Below are positions 28,261 through 36,875 of a DNA stretch of 64,000 bases, one piece after another (the first letter of the stretch is position 1; each line of letters begins with the position of its first letter). The stretch covers positions 4,491,624-4,555,623 of the forward strand of contig NZ_LR733817.1 in the NCBI RefSeq assembly GCF_902506165.1. Reading direction: 5' to 3'. The translations under genes and the position numbers were made by a program. The stretch comes from Bosea sp. 29B. Lineage in GTDB: Bacteria > Pseudomonadota > Alphaproteobacteria > Rhizobiales > Beijerinckiaceae. A model generated the notes under the pieces. It made no database searches and had not been told where the DNA came from. It was given only the letters and a program-made list of their open reading frames with translations.

Positions 28261-28315
28261 CTGGAGCAGGATGCGAAAAAGTGGGAACCGGTTTTTCGCT
28301 GTGATCCGGCTCTAG
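28261..28315. repeat. Extragenic palindromic repeat (GCGAAAAA-GTGGGAACCGG-TTTTTCGC type)
   Basis: GCGAAAAA (28273-28280) and TTTTTCGC (28292-28299) flank GTGGGAACCGG, inside an outer GAGC/GCTC pair. The AAAAAGTGGGAACCGGTTTTT core is a widespread intergenic repeat in Rhizobiales. It sits just upstream of nadK. Confidence 0.7.
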
Positions 28316-28373
28316 CGGTCTAGCACGGCAGCCGACGGGATCGCGAGCCGTCCGGGGAACACGCCGCCAAAAG

Positions 28374-28401
28374 AAAGGCCGGGGCGCATGCCCCGGCCTT
28401 T
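28374..28401 (-). terminator. Intrinsic terminator of the MBL-fold hydrolase gene
   Basis: AAAGGCCGGGGC-GCAT-GCCCCGGCCTTT, a 12-bp perfect stem with a 4-nt loop. On the minus strand it continues GGCCTTTCTTTTGG, giving the T-tract for the minus-strand gene that ends at 28424. Confidence 0.8.
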
Positions 28402-28423
28402 CCCAGCGGACGCGCGACGGGTC

Positions 28424-29410
28424 TCAGATCGCGCTGCTCCACTGCACCGGTACGAGCTCGAAGCCGTTGCCCGCCTTGGCGATATGGCCGGTGGCGGGGA
28501 AGGGGGCGTGGTAGAAGCAGACCTGCATCTTGTCGGCGACCGCCATGTCGAGCAGCTTGCGGCGGGTGGCGGCGGCCTGCGGCCCGTCCATGTCGAATAC
28601 CGCCGACCAGTCGGGATTGCGCACGAACAGGGCGGGGTGGTTGGTGGTATCGGACAGCACCAGCAGCTTGCCGCTCCCGGAGGAGACGGCGAAGACGGTG
28701 TGGCCGGGCGTATGGCCGGGCGCCGCGATCGCGGTCACGCCTGGCAGGATCTCCTTGCCGGCCTCGTACTGCTTCACATCCTTGGCAACCGGGCCGAAGA
28801 CGCGACGCACGCCGGCAAAGGCACCCTTCATCGCCTCCGGAGCGGCATTCATCCTGGCGTCGTCCATCCAGAAGGCCCATTCGGCCGCCGGCACCATCAC
28901 CTCGGCGTTCGGGAACACGGCGGTGCCGTCCTTGAGCCGGAAGCCGTTGATATGGTCGCCATGGAAATGGCTGAAGACCACGCTCGAGACGTTCTTCGGG
29001 TCGAGCCCGGCGGCCTGGAAGTTCTTCATCCAGGCGCCGGAGGTCGGCGCACCGGAATCGCCGTTGCCGGTGTCGATCAAGGTGATCTTGTCGCCGATCT
29101 GCAGCGCCAGCGTGGTGAAGGTGATCGAGAGCGCGTCGCTCGGCAGATAGGCCTGCTCCATCGCCTTCTTGACGTCGGCGAGCTCGGCATTGCGCACGAA
29201 GCCTTCGAGCGGGCGCTTGGCGAAGCCGTCGTTCAGGGCGGTGACGGTGATGTCGCCGATCTTGTAGCGGTAGAATCCCGGGTTCTGGTTCACGGACGCT
29301 CCTTGCGCGCGGGCCGGCGCGATGCCGGCGGGCAGATCGAGCGCGGCAGCTGCAGCGAGCGCGCCGGCGCCTGCCATCACAGTGCGGCGCGAGGGTTCGA
29401 AACGGGCCAT
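28424..29410 (-). CDS. Tat-exported metallo-beta-lactamase-fold hydrolase
   Basis: A 328-residue protein. The N-terminus SRRTVMAGAGALAAAAALDLPAG is a twin-arginine signal. The MBL metal motif SHFHGDH lies near residue 150, with further ligands in APGHTPGHT and in LSDTTNHPALF. IGDITVTALNDGF at the start of the mature domain and LIDTGNGD are also typical. The subgroup resembles periplasmic AttM/quorum-quenching-like lactonases and hydrolases, but the substrate cannot be assigned. A strong terminator lies 22 bases downstream. Confidence 0.85.
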   Translation of the reverse strand: MARFEPSRRTVMAGAGALAAAAALDLPAGIAPARAQGASVNQNPGFYRYKIGDITVTALNDGFAKRPLEGFVRNAELADVKKAMEQAYLPSDALSITFTTLALQIGDKITLIDTGNGDSGAPTSGAWMKNFQAAGLDPKNVSSVVFSHFHGDHINGFRLKDGTAVFPNAEVMVPAAEWAFWMDDARMNAAPEAMKGAFAGVRRVFGPVAKDVKQYEAGKEILPGVTAIAAPGHTPGHTVFAVSSGSGKLLVLSDTTNHPALFVRNPDWSAVFDMDGPQAAATRRKLLDMAVADKMQVCFYHAPFPATGHIAKAGNGFELVPVQWSSAI

Positions 29411-29652
29411 CGATCAGGCTCCAACAACGAGAGGGGCACGACTTCTCCCGAATGGCGCCCCGCCAACCGGAATCGTGCCCTGGGCATTGCTCAGCCCGAG
29501 CGCAAAGCTAGCTGCACGGACAACGCCTTCAACCGCCGTATTGTTGCCTTGGGTCAATTATCCGTGAAGTTGCCCAGTGCAGCGGAGCTTGAGCCGGCGG
29601 CTTGAATCGATTTCTGCGGCGAAACGGCCTCGCCCTTGAAATCGGGATCGTT

Positions 29653-30078
29653 TCAGCGCTCGGCCTGGGTCGAGCTCGGATCGGAGCGGCCCCGCGCGAA
29701 AGCCTTGAGCAGGGCGGCGCAGAGCGCGAGCGAGGCGAGCGCGCCATGGCCGGAACAGCCGGCGACCAGCGCCTCATAGGTCTGCTCCTCGGTCGCGACC
29801 GATTGCAGGCTCCAGTTCCAGTCCGGCGCCTTCTCGCGGATGACGCCGACCGCGACGTCGATCTCGGCGCTGATCCGCCCGATCGCCTTCCAGAGCGAGC
29901 CCTGCTGGTAGATACCGCCGGGCGGCGTGCGCGGGGCGAGCAGGGTGGTCGGCTTGCGCCGGACGGTGAAGCCGAGCGCCTCGTAGATGTCGGCGTCGAG
30001 ATTGCGGTCGGGGCGACCGGTGCTCTCGCAGCGCGAGGCGAGAGCGAGCAATTGGTCGCGCTGGTCGGCAGAGGTCAT
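29653..30078 (-). CDS. Small protein resembling phage ABA-sandwich domain proteins
   Basis: A 141-residue protein beginning MTSADQRDQLLALASRCESTGRPDRNLDADIYEALG. The pattern of a short helix, then TG-PDR-LDA-I, is like the phage ABA-sandwich family, small proteins of unknown role found in prophages and alphaproteobacterial chromosomes. The C-terminal half has an Ala/Leu-rich helix (GALASLALCAALLKAF). It starts 73 bases from the tRNA-Thr 3' end on the same strand, a common place for phage remnants. Confidence 0.55.
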   Translation of the reverse strand: MTSADQRDQLLALASRCESTGRPDRNLDADIYEALGFTVRRKPTTLLAPRTPPGGIYQQGSLWKAIGRISAEIDVAVGVIREKAPDWNWSLQSVATEEQTYEALVAGCSGHGALASLALCAALLKAFARGRSDPSSTQAER

Positions 30079-30150
30079 CGCTCGGCAGGCTCCGGTCGTC
30101 CTCATCGTCGCGGTGGCATGGCAAGCAAGCGACAGGCCACCGAAGTCGGA

Positions 30151-30225
30151 TGGTGCCGGCGGAGAGGATCGAACTCCCGACCTTCGGTTTACAAAACCGC
30201 TGCACTACCGCTGTGCTACGCCGGC
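30151..30225 (-). tRNA. tRNA-Thr(TGT)
   Basis: On the minus strand the gene begins GCCGGCGTAGC and ends CGCCGGCACCA with an encoded CCA. The acceptor stem GCCGGCG/CGCCGGC is perfect. The anticodon loop is TTTGTAA, giving anticodon TGT (reads ACA and wobble codons). The T-arm has the usual GTTCGAT. Length is 75 nt with CCA. Confidence 0.95.
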
Positions 30226-30511
30226 CCTTGCGCTGCGGTATCAGGCCGGGGAGGCGAGGGCAAGGGCGGCGGGTGCCGGCCGGCTCAGCCACGGTCTCCG
30301 GTGCCTGCGTGGCGGCGATGTTCGTTGCGGCTTTTCAGGCATGGGCATCCGACGCGACCTGCGATCGGTGATCTCGCTGAACGTGCCGGCTTGTGTCGCG
30401 GGCAGCGGCAAATCCGCCACACCAGATCGATTTGGCAGGATGTGAACGGCTGTTCATTGCCTCGCGCACGACGCTGGCTAAGCCTATCGCTCGGTTGGGC
30501 TGAGCCTTGAT

Positions 30512-32755
30512 ATGACGTCCGTGATCGTTCCTGCAGTTGCGGCGGCGCCGCGCAAGCGGCTTGCGCTGCGCCTTCTCGCTGGCACGGCTCTCGTTCTGCT
30601 GGCGACGCCGTTTGCAGCACCAGCGCTCGCCGATGGCGGACGCGGTGGCGATGGCTATGCCGGAGCTGCCGGCGGCGGCGGTCTCGACAATCCAATCGGC
30701 GCCGGAGGGGCCGGCCTCAATGGCACAGGTCAATTTCCCGGTGGCGGTGGCGGTGGCGGTGGCGCCGGCGCCGTTACCGGCGGTGCAGGTGGATTTGACA
30801 CACTAGGAGACTCGACCATCGGTCGAGGCGGCACGGGTGGCGTTCACGGCTTCGTCGGCTCCGGCTTGCCGCTTGCCGGCAGTGTCGGCAGCAATGGCGG
30901 CGGCGGTGGCGGCAGCGGCTGGTACGAAACCGGCGGCGGCGGCGGCGGTGGCGGTGGCTATGGCGCCGTGATCACAGGCGCCGGCGCATTGGGAATCCTG
31001 TCCGGCAGCATTACCGGTGGCAATGGTGGTAGCGGTGCGGGCAGCCAAAATAATTGGGGCGGTTCGGGCGGCTCCGGCGGCATCGGCCTCTTCTTCACCG
31101 CTGGCAGCGTGGCAAGGACGCTCACGGTCACAGGCACGGTCCAGGGCGGCAATGGCGGCCACGGCGGCGGCAGCGGTTACAACCTTGCCGGCTCCGGTGG
31201 AGCCGGCGGCGTCGGCATCATGTTCGCGAACGGAAGCGCGACGACGACGCTGACTGTTACGGGCACGGTCCAGGGCGGCAACGGCGGCAGTGCGGGGCCG
31301 GGCTACCCCGCCGGCGAACTCGGTGCGGGCGGCGCCGGCATCGTCGGTTCGAACCTGTCGATCACGACCAGCGGCACGATTTCGGGCGGGACCGACATCG
31401 GTGGCGGGAACCGCGCCGCGGCGATTCGCTTCACCGGCGGCGCCAACAGCCTCACCTTCGGCAATGCCACCTCCGGCCTGATCGGCGATATCGTCATCGA
31501 GGCGGGCACGCTGACCTTCGCCCAGCCGGCCGATGTCACAGTCGACAATATCGTGAGCGGCGCCGGCGCGGTGATCAAGACCGGCACGGGCACGCTGACG
31601 CTGACGCAGGAGAACACCTATTCGGGCGGCACCACGATTGCGGGCGGCGCGATCAGCATCTCGAAGGAGAGCAACCTCGGCAACACCTCGGGGACGCTGA
31701 CGCTGGATGGCGGCGTGCTACAGATCACCGGGACGACGCTGAACGGGCTGGCCCGCACCATCATCCTCGGCAGCAATGGCGGCGGCTTCGACATCGTCGA
31801 GGCCGGCAACAGCTTCATCGTGAACCAGTCCCTCTCTGGGACGGGCTCGCTCGCGAAGACCGGCGCCGGCACATTGGTGCTCAAGGGCGCCAGCAGCTAT
31901 TCCGGCGCCACCACGGTGTCCGAGGGAACGCTGCGGGCGGGCGCGGCCAACGCATTCTCCGCCAATTCGACCTTTACGGTGGCATCAGGCACGACGCTCG
32001 ATCTCGCCGGCTTCAGCCAGACGATCGCTTCGCTCGCGGGGGCCGGCACGGTCACGCTGGGCAGCGGCACGCTGACGGCCGGTTCGGACAACACGTCGAC
32101 CACCTTCTCCGGTACGATCACCGGCACGGGCGGGGTCACCAAGACCGGCACGGGCACGCTGACGCTGACGGGGACAAACACCTATACCGGCTCGACCAAG
32201 GTCTCGTCCGGCAAGCTGGTGGTGAATGGCTCGCTGGCGAGCACTGTCACGCTGGATGGCGGCACGCTCGGCGGCTCGGGCACGATCGCCGGCGTGAGCG
32301 TCGGCAGCGGCGCGACGGCACCGCCGCCTCCACCGCCGCCGCCTCCGCCCTTCCGGCCATTGCGTGACGCGACCAGGCGCTCACTGCCATCGTCTCCCTT
32401 TTCTCCAGGAGCACCAGCGCCGCCTGGCGCGGCAGAAAATCCGCTGGGAGGAGATACCGAACCGTCGAACGCCGGCACGCCGGGCATGCCGCCAATGCCG
32501 ACCCTTCCATCGCGCCATCCGCCGCGGCCCCTTCCGCCGCCCTCGCCACCGCCGCCGCCCGTTCCGGTCGATGCGTCGGAGGGTGCGCCGAGGCTGCGGT
32601 CACCGGAGCCGCCTTTTGCTCCGCCATCGCCGCCGCGACCTTCGCCCGCCTTCGCTGCAGAAATCGCAAGCGCACAGGACAGCAGTGCGGGCGCAGTAAG
32701 CGCCCGCACATGCATCGTCATCTCAAAGAGCCGATTGCAGCGCGAGGGACCCTGA
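30512..32755 (+). CDS. Autotransporter passenger with beta-strand repeats, 3' end replaced
   Basis: The frame encodes 747 residues. There is a long signal peptide (LALRLLAGTALVLLATPFAAPALA), a Gly-rich region, then autotransporter-associated repeats such as GAGAVIKTGTGTLTLTQENTYSGGTTIAGGAI, GSLAKTGAGTLVLKGASSYSGATTVSEGTLRAG and GGVTKTGTGTLTLTGTNTYTGSTKV. Normal relatives go from GSGAT into VAPGNSIGTL and a barrel. Here, after GSGAT at about 32320, the frame turns into a run of prolines and low-complexity Pro/Arg, antisense to a glycine-rich ORF. No outer-membrane barrel follows in frame, so the product cannot be displayed as usual. A barrel tail fragment exists at 33936-34238. Probably a broken gene. 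Confidence 0.75.
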   Translation: MTSVIVPAVAAAPRKRLALRLLAGTALVLLATPFAAPALADGGRGGDGYAGAAGGGGLDNPIGAGGAGLNGTGQFPGGGGGGGGAGAVTGGAGGFDTLGDSTIGRGGTGGVHGFVGSGLPLAGSVGSNGGGGGGSGWYETGGGGGGGGGYGAVITGAGALGILSGSITGGNGGSGAGSQNNWGGSGGSGGIGLFFTAGSVARTLTVTGTVQGGNGGHGGGSGYNLAGSGGAGGVGIMFANGSATTTLTVTGTVQGGNGGSAGPGYPAGELGAGGAGIVGSNLSITTSGTISGGTDIGGGNRAAAIRFTGGANSLTFGNATSGLIGDIVIEAGTLTFAQPADVTVDNIVSGAGAVIKTGTGTLTLTQENTYSGGTTIAGGAISISKESNLGNTSGTLTLDGGVLQITGTTLNGLARTIILGSNGGGFDIVEAGNSFIVNQSLSGTGSLAKTGAGTLVLKGASSYSGATTVSEGTLRAGAANAFSANSTFTVASGTTLDLAGFSQTIASLAGAGTVTLGSGTLTAGSDNTSTTFSGTITGTGGVTKTGTGTLTLTGTNTYTGSTKVSSGKLVVNGSLASTVTLDGGTLGGSGTIAGVSVGSGATAPPPPPPPPPPFRPLRDATRRSLPSSPFSPGAPAPPGAAENPLGGDTEPSNAGTPGMPPMPTLPSRHPPRPLPPPSPPPPPVPVDASEGAPRLRSPEPPFAPPSPPRPSPAFAAEIASAQDSSAGAVSARTCIVISKSRLQREGP
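32182..32721 (-). CDS. Glycine-rich ORF with signal peptide, antisense to the end of the autotransporter frame
   Basis: Starting at the ATG at 32721 the minus strand encodes MTMHVRALTAPALLSCALAI and then SAAKA/GEGRGGDGG. That is a convincing signal peptide followed by a Gly-rich stretch like the N-terminus of the plus-strand autotransporter. After a run of ten glycines near 32330 it enters the antisense of the passenger repeats and stops at 32182. The natural gene is therefore probably the 5' end of a second autotransporter cut off at about 32320. Glycine-rich DNA and its proline-rich complement can mimic each other, so this could be a shadow. Confidence 0.35.
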   Translation of the reverse strand: MTMHVRALTAPALLSCALAISAAKAGEGRGGDGGAKGGSGDRSLGAPSDASTGTGGGGGEGGGRGRGGWRDGRVGIGGMPGVPAFDGSVSPPSGFSAAPGGAGAPGEKGDDGSERLVASRNGRKGGGGGGGGGGAVAPLPTLTPAIVPEPPSVPPSSVTVLASEPFTTSLPDETLVEPV

Positions 32756-32812
32756 TCTGAAGCCATTGCAGGAGCGGTCGCGAAGCCCCTCGGCCGCACC
32801 ACCAGAACTCCG

Positions 32813-33652
32813 TCAGTAGGTCGTGAACTTCCAGTTCAGGCCGGCACGGGCGATGCTGCCGGTCTCCTTGTGCCGGGCCGTTCCGCCGAGGAAACCTTCG
32901 GTCGGGTCGCTGGAGCCACCGCTGATCGCATAGCTCGTGCGGCCGAGGTCGTAATAGAGATACTCCGCCTTCAACGTGATGTTCTGGGTCAGCGCATATT
33001 CGGCGCCGGCGCCGATGGTCCAACCCACGCGCGTATCGCTCTTGCCGCCGCGCCATGCGCCCGCATAGGCGACATTGTCCACCACGCCTGCCGCGGTGAT
33101 GCTGGTCTGGTTGGTCAGGCGGCCATAGGCGAGACCACCAGTCGCGTAGATCAGAGCGCGGTCGAAGGCGACGCCGGCGCGCGCCCGCACCGTGCCGAGC
33201 CAATCGACGCCGGCTTCCGCCGCAGTGACGATCGTCGTCGAATCGGCGCCATCCCTGAAGCTCGTCGCCTGGTTGGAGCGGCGCTTGACGTTGAGAGACT
33301 GGAAGTCGGCCTCGACGCCAAGCACCAGCGCGCCAATCTGATAATTGTAGCCAACCTGCCCACCGCCGATGAAGCCGCCGCGGTTGCCCCTAAAGCCCTG
33401 CGGCACCAGGCCCGCCGCGTTGAATTCCGCGATGTCGTCCGGGCCAGGATTGTCGCCGAGGCGGTAACTGTAACGCGTGTCGTTCTGCGTCCAGGCGTAG
33501 CCGGCATTCACGCCGACATAAAAGCCATTCCAGCTGTAGGCCACCATGGTCGGTGCAACAGGCGCCGGCCTGCGACCGGACAGATCCGCCGCGTCGGCCG
33601 TCGCGCTCGCGCCGGCGATCAGGACCCCGGCCAGCAGCATTCTCGTCTTCAT
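32813..33652 (-). CDS. Omp25/RopB-like outer-membrane beta-barrel protein
   Basis: A 279-residue outer-membrane protein with a signal peptide (MLLAGVLIAGASATADA/AD). The mature barrel starts WNGFYVGVNAGYAW, with GGFIGGGQVGYNYQIGALVLGVEADFQ and VRARAGVAFDRALIYATGGLAYG. It ends GLNWKFTTY with a terminal aromatic residue recognised by the BAM machinery. Typical of alphaproteobacterial Omp25/RopB/Hbp porin-like proteins. It lies inside the disrupted autotransporter locus, opposite in strand to the passenger. Confidence 0.9.
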   Translation of the reverse strand: MKTRMLLAGVLIAGASATADAADLSGRRPAPVAPTMVAYSWNGFYVGVNAGYAWTQNDTRYSYRLGDNPGPDDIAEFNAAGLVPQGFRGNRGGFIGGGQVGYNYQIGALVLGVEADFQSLNVKRRSNQATSFRDGADSTTIVTAAEAGVDWLGTVRARAGVAFDRALIYATGGLAYGRLTNQTSITAAGVVDNVAYAGAWRGGKSDTRVGWTIGAGAEYALTQNITLKAEYLYYDLGRTSYAISGGSSDPTEGFLGGTARHKETGSIARAGLNWKFTTY

Positions 33653-33935
33653 GGCTCTACCTTGCTCTCAACGAATGTCGATTGGCGCAGCCATCGTTCG
33701 CGGGGCACGGAACTGGCGCGCCTGGCGATGTCACCGACCGACCGGTCGGCAGCCCCAACGTCGAAAGGATATCCCGGCGGGCGACCAGCGCGTTAGGCTG
33801 CTCGTCTCAGCGCCGATTGTCGCGCCGTCTCACGTCAACTCCGGCCTTTTCGCTGAAAGCGTCTCTCGTTCGGCTGCATTTCCATTGGCTGGACGCGCCT
33901 GACGGGGCTGCGAAAACTGACGCCGATTCGTCCAA

Positions 33936-34238
33936 ATGTGGCCGGATTGCCGACGACCATGGACATCAGGACGCGCGATCTGCCCCCAAGCCCGCGCCGT
34001 GCTCGGCTGGCGCCACTGCTTTGGCGAGCTCACCCCGCAGGCCAGAAAGGCCTTCGTCGCCGGCCCCACCGCAGCCCGCGTCTTCGCCGCACCGATCGGC
34101 CGCGAGGCTGTTGTCGTCGAGGCTGGCCTCGGGTGGCGCATCTCCGAGGCCACCTCGCTTGGCCTGACCTACACCGTCGCCATCGGCGAGCGCTCCAGAG
34201 ATCGCGCCCTCAAGGGACGTGTCGAGATGTGCTTCTGA
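33936..34238 (+). pseudogene. Autotransporter beta-barrel C-terminal fragment
   Basis: The first ~23 codons are meaningless. From about 33990 the frame reads RAVLGWRHCFGELTPQARKAFVAG, then APIGREAVVVEAGLGWRISEATSLGLTYTVAIGERSRD and ends GRVEMCF. This is the last ~85 residues of a standard autotransporter barrel, including the final strands and terminal aromatic Phe. It has no start or passenger of its own. The same strand carries a passenger lacking its barrel at 30512-32320, so the two are probably parts of one original gene. Confidence 0.75.
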
Positions 34239-34434
34239 AGGGGAAGGCGAGATCGACGTCAGCTTTCTGCATGCGCCTGCCGATCCGTCTTAATCGAATG
34301 AAGAGCTCGCACGTGCGCCAGGAATGGACATTGAACGGTTGCCAGGAAGCGGACGTTCGAACGAGAGCGCCGGAGCCGCCAATACCGCCTTCTCTGAGGC
34401 GTGACCTGTTCATCAGCTCAAGGCGATGGTCGGC

Positions 34435-35124
34435 TTACTTTGCCGCTGTCGTTTCTATTCTCCCCTCGCTCTGCGCGCTCGGAATCTGCTCCAGCAGGTA
34501 GGCGACCGCGCAGGGGATCGGCGCGATCACGGAGGTTGAGAACCGTGCTTCCAGAGCCCCCGCCGCCTCGCCGAGCGGCCCGCCTCCGATGATGACAGCC
34601 TCGGCCTCGTCCGCGATGCAGGCCTCAACCATCTCGCCGAGGGCTTCCGTCAACGCCGCCTTGTCATCGGTCAAGGCAGCGGGATCTCCTGTGGTGCAGC
34701 GGATCCCGGTCAACAATTCCGCGAGGCCGAGCGCGCTCGCGCGTGCCGCGATCGCATCGACCAACCGCGGCGTGGTGGTGGCGACGCCGAATCGTCGCCC
34801 TCCCCGCGAGGCTACCCGCATCGACGCCTCGCAGATGCCGGCGACCGGGATGCCCACCTGCTGCCGCAAGATCTCCAGCCCGGGATCGCCGAAGGCGCCG
34901 ACGATGATGCCAGCGCAATCGGGGGCATGCCGCAGGCCGATTTCGACGACCTCCTCGGCCGAGGCAAGTAAATCCTCTCCGGTCACGATCATGGCCGGGC
35001 TGCGCTCGGCCGTGGCGACTGCCACGGCCAGTTCATCCCCAGCTGCCCGCTGCGCGATGGCTTGCATCATCGCGCTGGTCGCCTGCGAGCTGTTCGGATT
35101 GATCAGCAGGATATGCCGGGTCAC
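34435..35124 (-). CDS. Asp/Glu/hydantoin racemase-fold protein lacking both catalytic cysteines
   Basis: A 229-residue protein. ILLINPNSSQATSAMM and GIPVAGICEASMRVA are diagnostic of the hydantoin/Asp-Glu racemase superfamily. The usual CFGDPG motif with the first catalytic Cys reads AFGDPG here, and the second, normally LGCAGM, reads IGGGPLG. A two-Cys racemization mechanism is therefore not possible. It may instead be a decarboxylase-, isomerase- or lyase-like variant, or a binding protein. The GTG start overlaps the stop of the MFS gene, so it is co-translated with that transporter. Confidence 0.8.
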   Translation of the reverse strand: MTRHILLINPNSSQATSAMMQAIAQRAAGDELAVAVATAERSPAMIVTGEDLLASAEEVVEIGLRHAPDCAGIIVGAFGDPGLEILRQQVGIPVAGICEASMRVASRGGRRFGVATTTPRLVDAIAARASALGLAELLTGIRCTTGDPAALTDDKAALTEALGEMVEACIADEAEAVIIGGGPLGEAAGALEARFSTSVIAPIPCAVAYLLEQIPSAQSEGRIETTAAK

Positions 35125-36581
35125 GCCCTCATCGCCTTTGCTGGTTCGGACAGGGGCTCGGCCGGCACGACCTCGATCTCAGCCGGCTGGGTGATGTCTT
35201 CCATCGAGCGGCCAAAGGTCTCCGGCCCCAGCTGGATGCAGATCACGAAGACTGCATACATCGCTGCGGCGAGCGCGAAGACACCGACCATGCCGTACTT
35301 GTCGAACAGCATGCCCGAGATCGTCGGCACGAATGAGCCTGCCGCCGAGCCGGTCGCCAGGATCAAAGCAACACCGAAGGCGCGGATACGGGTCGGGAAC
35401 AGCTCGGGTGCATAGATCCAGATCGAGGTGTTGAGCAGCAGTACGAAGAACTGGAAGATCGCACCGAACAGCAGCACCATGTAGATGTTGCTGCCGAGAT
35501 AGGCGATCGACACGGCTGCGACGCAGGCCAGGGCCGCGCCGACGGTGAGCACGAGCTTGCGCGGCAGGTAATAGCCGAAGGTCGAGGCCGCGATGGCGCC
35601 GAGCACGCTGCCGCTCTGGATGATCATGCTGTAGAGCAGGCTGCCCTGCAGCGTGTAGCCCATCGAGACGAAGATCAGCGGCATCAGCGTCAGCACGGAG
35701 AGCTGGGCACCGTAGCTCATCAGGATGGCAATCGCGACGGGAATGGTCCGGCCGATGAAGGGCTGGCGGAACAACTCGCGCCAATCGGCCTTGGTCGGGA
35801 CGGGCATCTGCGCCAGATCGACGGCCAGGAAGGGCTGCACGACGAGATTGCGCGGCCGCAGGCTGCCCGAAGCCAGGATCGACAGGACCTTGTTGGCCTC
35901 GTCGAAGCGGTTGCGGGAGGCCAGGAAGCGTGGCGTCTCGGGCACGTAGCGCCGGTAGAACACCGCCAGCAGCGCCGGTACCGCGAGGGCGGCGAAAAGC
36001 CAGCGCCAGCTGTTCTCGCCAGGAAACAGGGTGAAGATGAGCAGGCCGAAGGCCGGGGCCAGGAAATTGCCGAAGCCGCCGGCGCCAACATTGACGAGGC
36101 CCGCCGCGGTGCCCCGGAACTTGGAGGAGCAGAATTCCGACAGCATCGTCACGGCGGTAGAAATTTCACCGCCGACGCCGAAGCCGACGATGGCGCGCGC
36201 AATGCAGAGCGTGAAGAAGTCCGGGGCCAGGGCGCAGGCGCCAGAGCCGATCGAGAACAGCAGCAGGTTCGTGGTCAGCATCACACGACGGCCGTAGCGA
36301 TCGCCGAGGATGCCCGACATCAGCCGGCCGATGGCGGCGCTGGCGAAGGTGATGGTGTTGAGGAAGCCGATATCGGCACCCGTCAGGCCCCAATGCTGCC
36401 GCAGCAGCGGGCCGGCGACGCCGATGGTGTTCTGCTCGAAGCTGTCGAACAGGCAGCCGATCAGCACGAGCGCCAGGATCTGCTTGTGAGCCCCCGTCAC
36501 ACCGATCTTGTTGAGGGCGGAATCCAATTGTCTGCTCATCGGCGTCGATGCGCCCGATGGCTGCGAGATCTCCATTGCCAT
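35121..36581 (-). CDS. MFS transporter (organic acid/aromatic acid type)
   Basis: A 486-residue transporter with 12 helices. The loop-2 motif GILGDRYGRRVML and the AFVGFGVGGEI-like stretch (IVGFGVGGEISTAVTMLSEF) fit the sugar/aromatic acid:H+ symporter groups. YVPETPRFL in the central loop and APELFPTRIRAFG in the second half also fit. GGGGAAC precedes the ATG at 36581. Upstream lies an RpiR regulator with a candidate operator at 36759; downstream is the coupled racemase-fold protein. The substrate may be an amino-acid-like or hydantoin-like acid. Confidence 0.85.
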   Translation of the reverse strand: MAMEISQPSGASTPMSRQLDSALNKIGVTGAHKQILALVLIGCLFDSFEQNTIGVAGPLLRQHWGLTGADIGFLNTITFASAAIGRLMSGILGDRYGRRVMLTTNLLLFSIGSGACALAPDFFTLCIARAIVGFGVGGEISTAVTMLSEFCSSKFRGTAAGLVNVGAGGFGNFLAPAFGLLIFTLFPGENSWRWLFAALAVPALLAVFYRRYVPETPRFLASRNRFDEANKVLSILASGSLRPRNLVVQPFLAVDLAQMPVPTKADWRELFRQPFIGRTIPVAIAILMSYGAQLSVLTLMPLIFVSMGYTLQGSLLYSMIIQSGSVLGAIAASTFGYYLPRKLVLTVGAALACVAAVSIAYLGSNIYMVLLFGAIFQFFVLLLNTSIWIYAPELFPTRIRAFGVALILATGSAAGSFVPTISGMLFDKYGMVGVFALAAAMYAVFVICIQLGPETFGRSMEDITQPAEIEVVPAEPLSEPAKAMRA

Positions 36582-36758
36582 GATCGTTCCCCTGATTGTT
36601 CGTGGTTGTCCGCGCAATGCCTCCTGCTGCTCTTTGGCTGGTGCGAGGCTGCGCCGTCTGCTGGTGCCCTGGAAGCGGCCTTCTCCTTCCACCTCGTTCC
36701 AAGAGGGGCTCATCTCCTTCGAGCCGTCTTTGGAACAATTCAATCATATGACTATGCA

Positions 36759-36774
36759 TGAAACTACAGTTTCA
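36759..36774. promoter_or_regulatory. Candidate RpiR operator upstream of the MFS/racemase operon
   Basis: TGAAACTACAGTTTCA, a perfect palindrome with a two-base centre. It lies 178 bases before the MFS start, in the AT-rich intergenic region after the RpiR gene. RpiR-family proteins often bind TGAAA...TTTCA-type inverted repeats. The assignment is by position and symmetry. Confidence 0.5.
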
Positions 36775-36875
36775 GAAAAGGCCATAAATGCGCCATCGCC
36801 GCCGCTTCTTGCGGCAGGGCCGCCAAGCTGTTCACGATGGCCGAAAACGATCCGGCCGCGGCGGCCTGGAGGATG

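Noticed and set aside
32870..33796. 308-codon plus-strand ORF.
   Set aside because: Antisense to the Omp25-like gene; it lacks any signal or motif.
36393..36761. Plus-strand ORF in the 5' region of the MFS gene.
   Set aside because: Overlaps the well-supported minus-strand MFS start region and has no motif.
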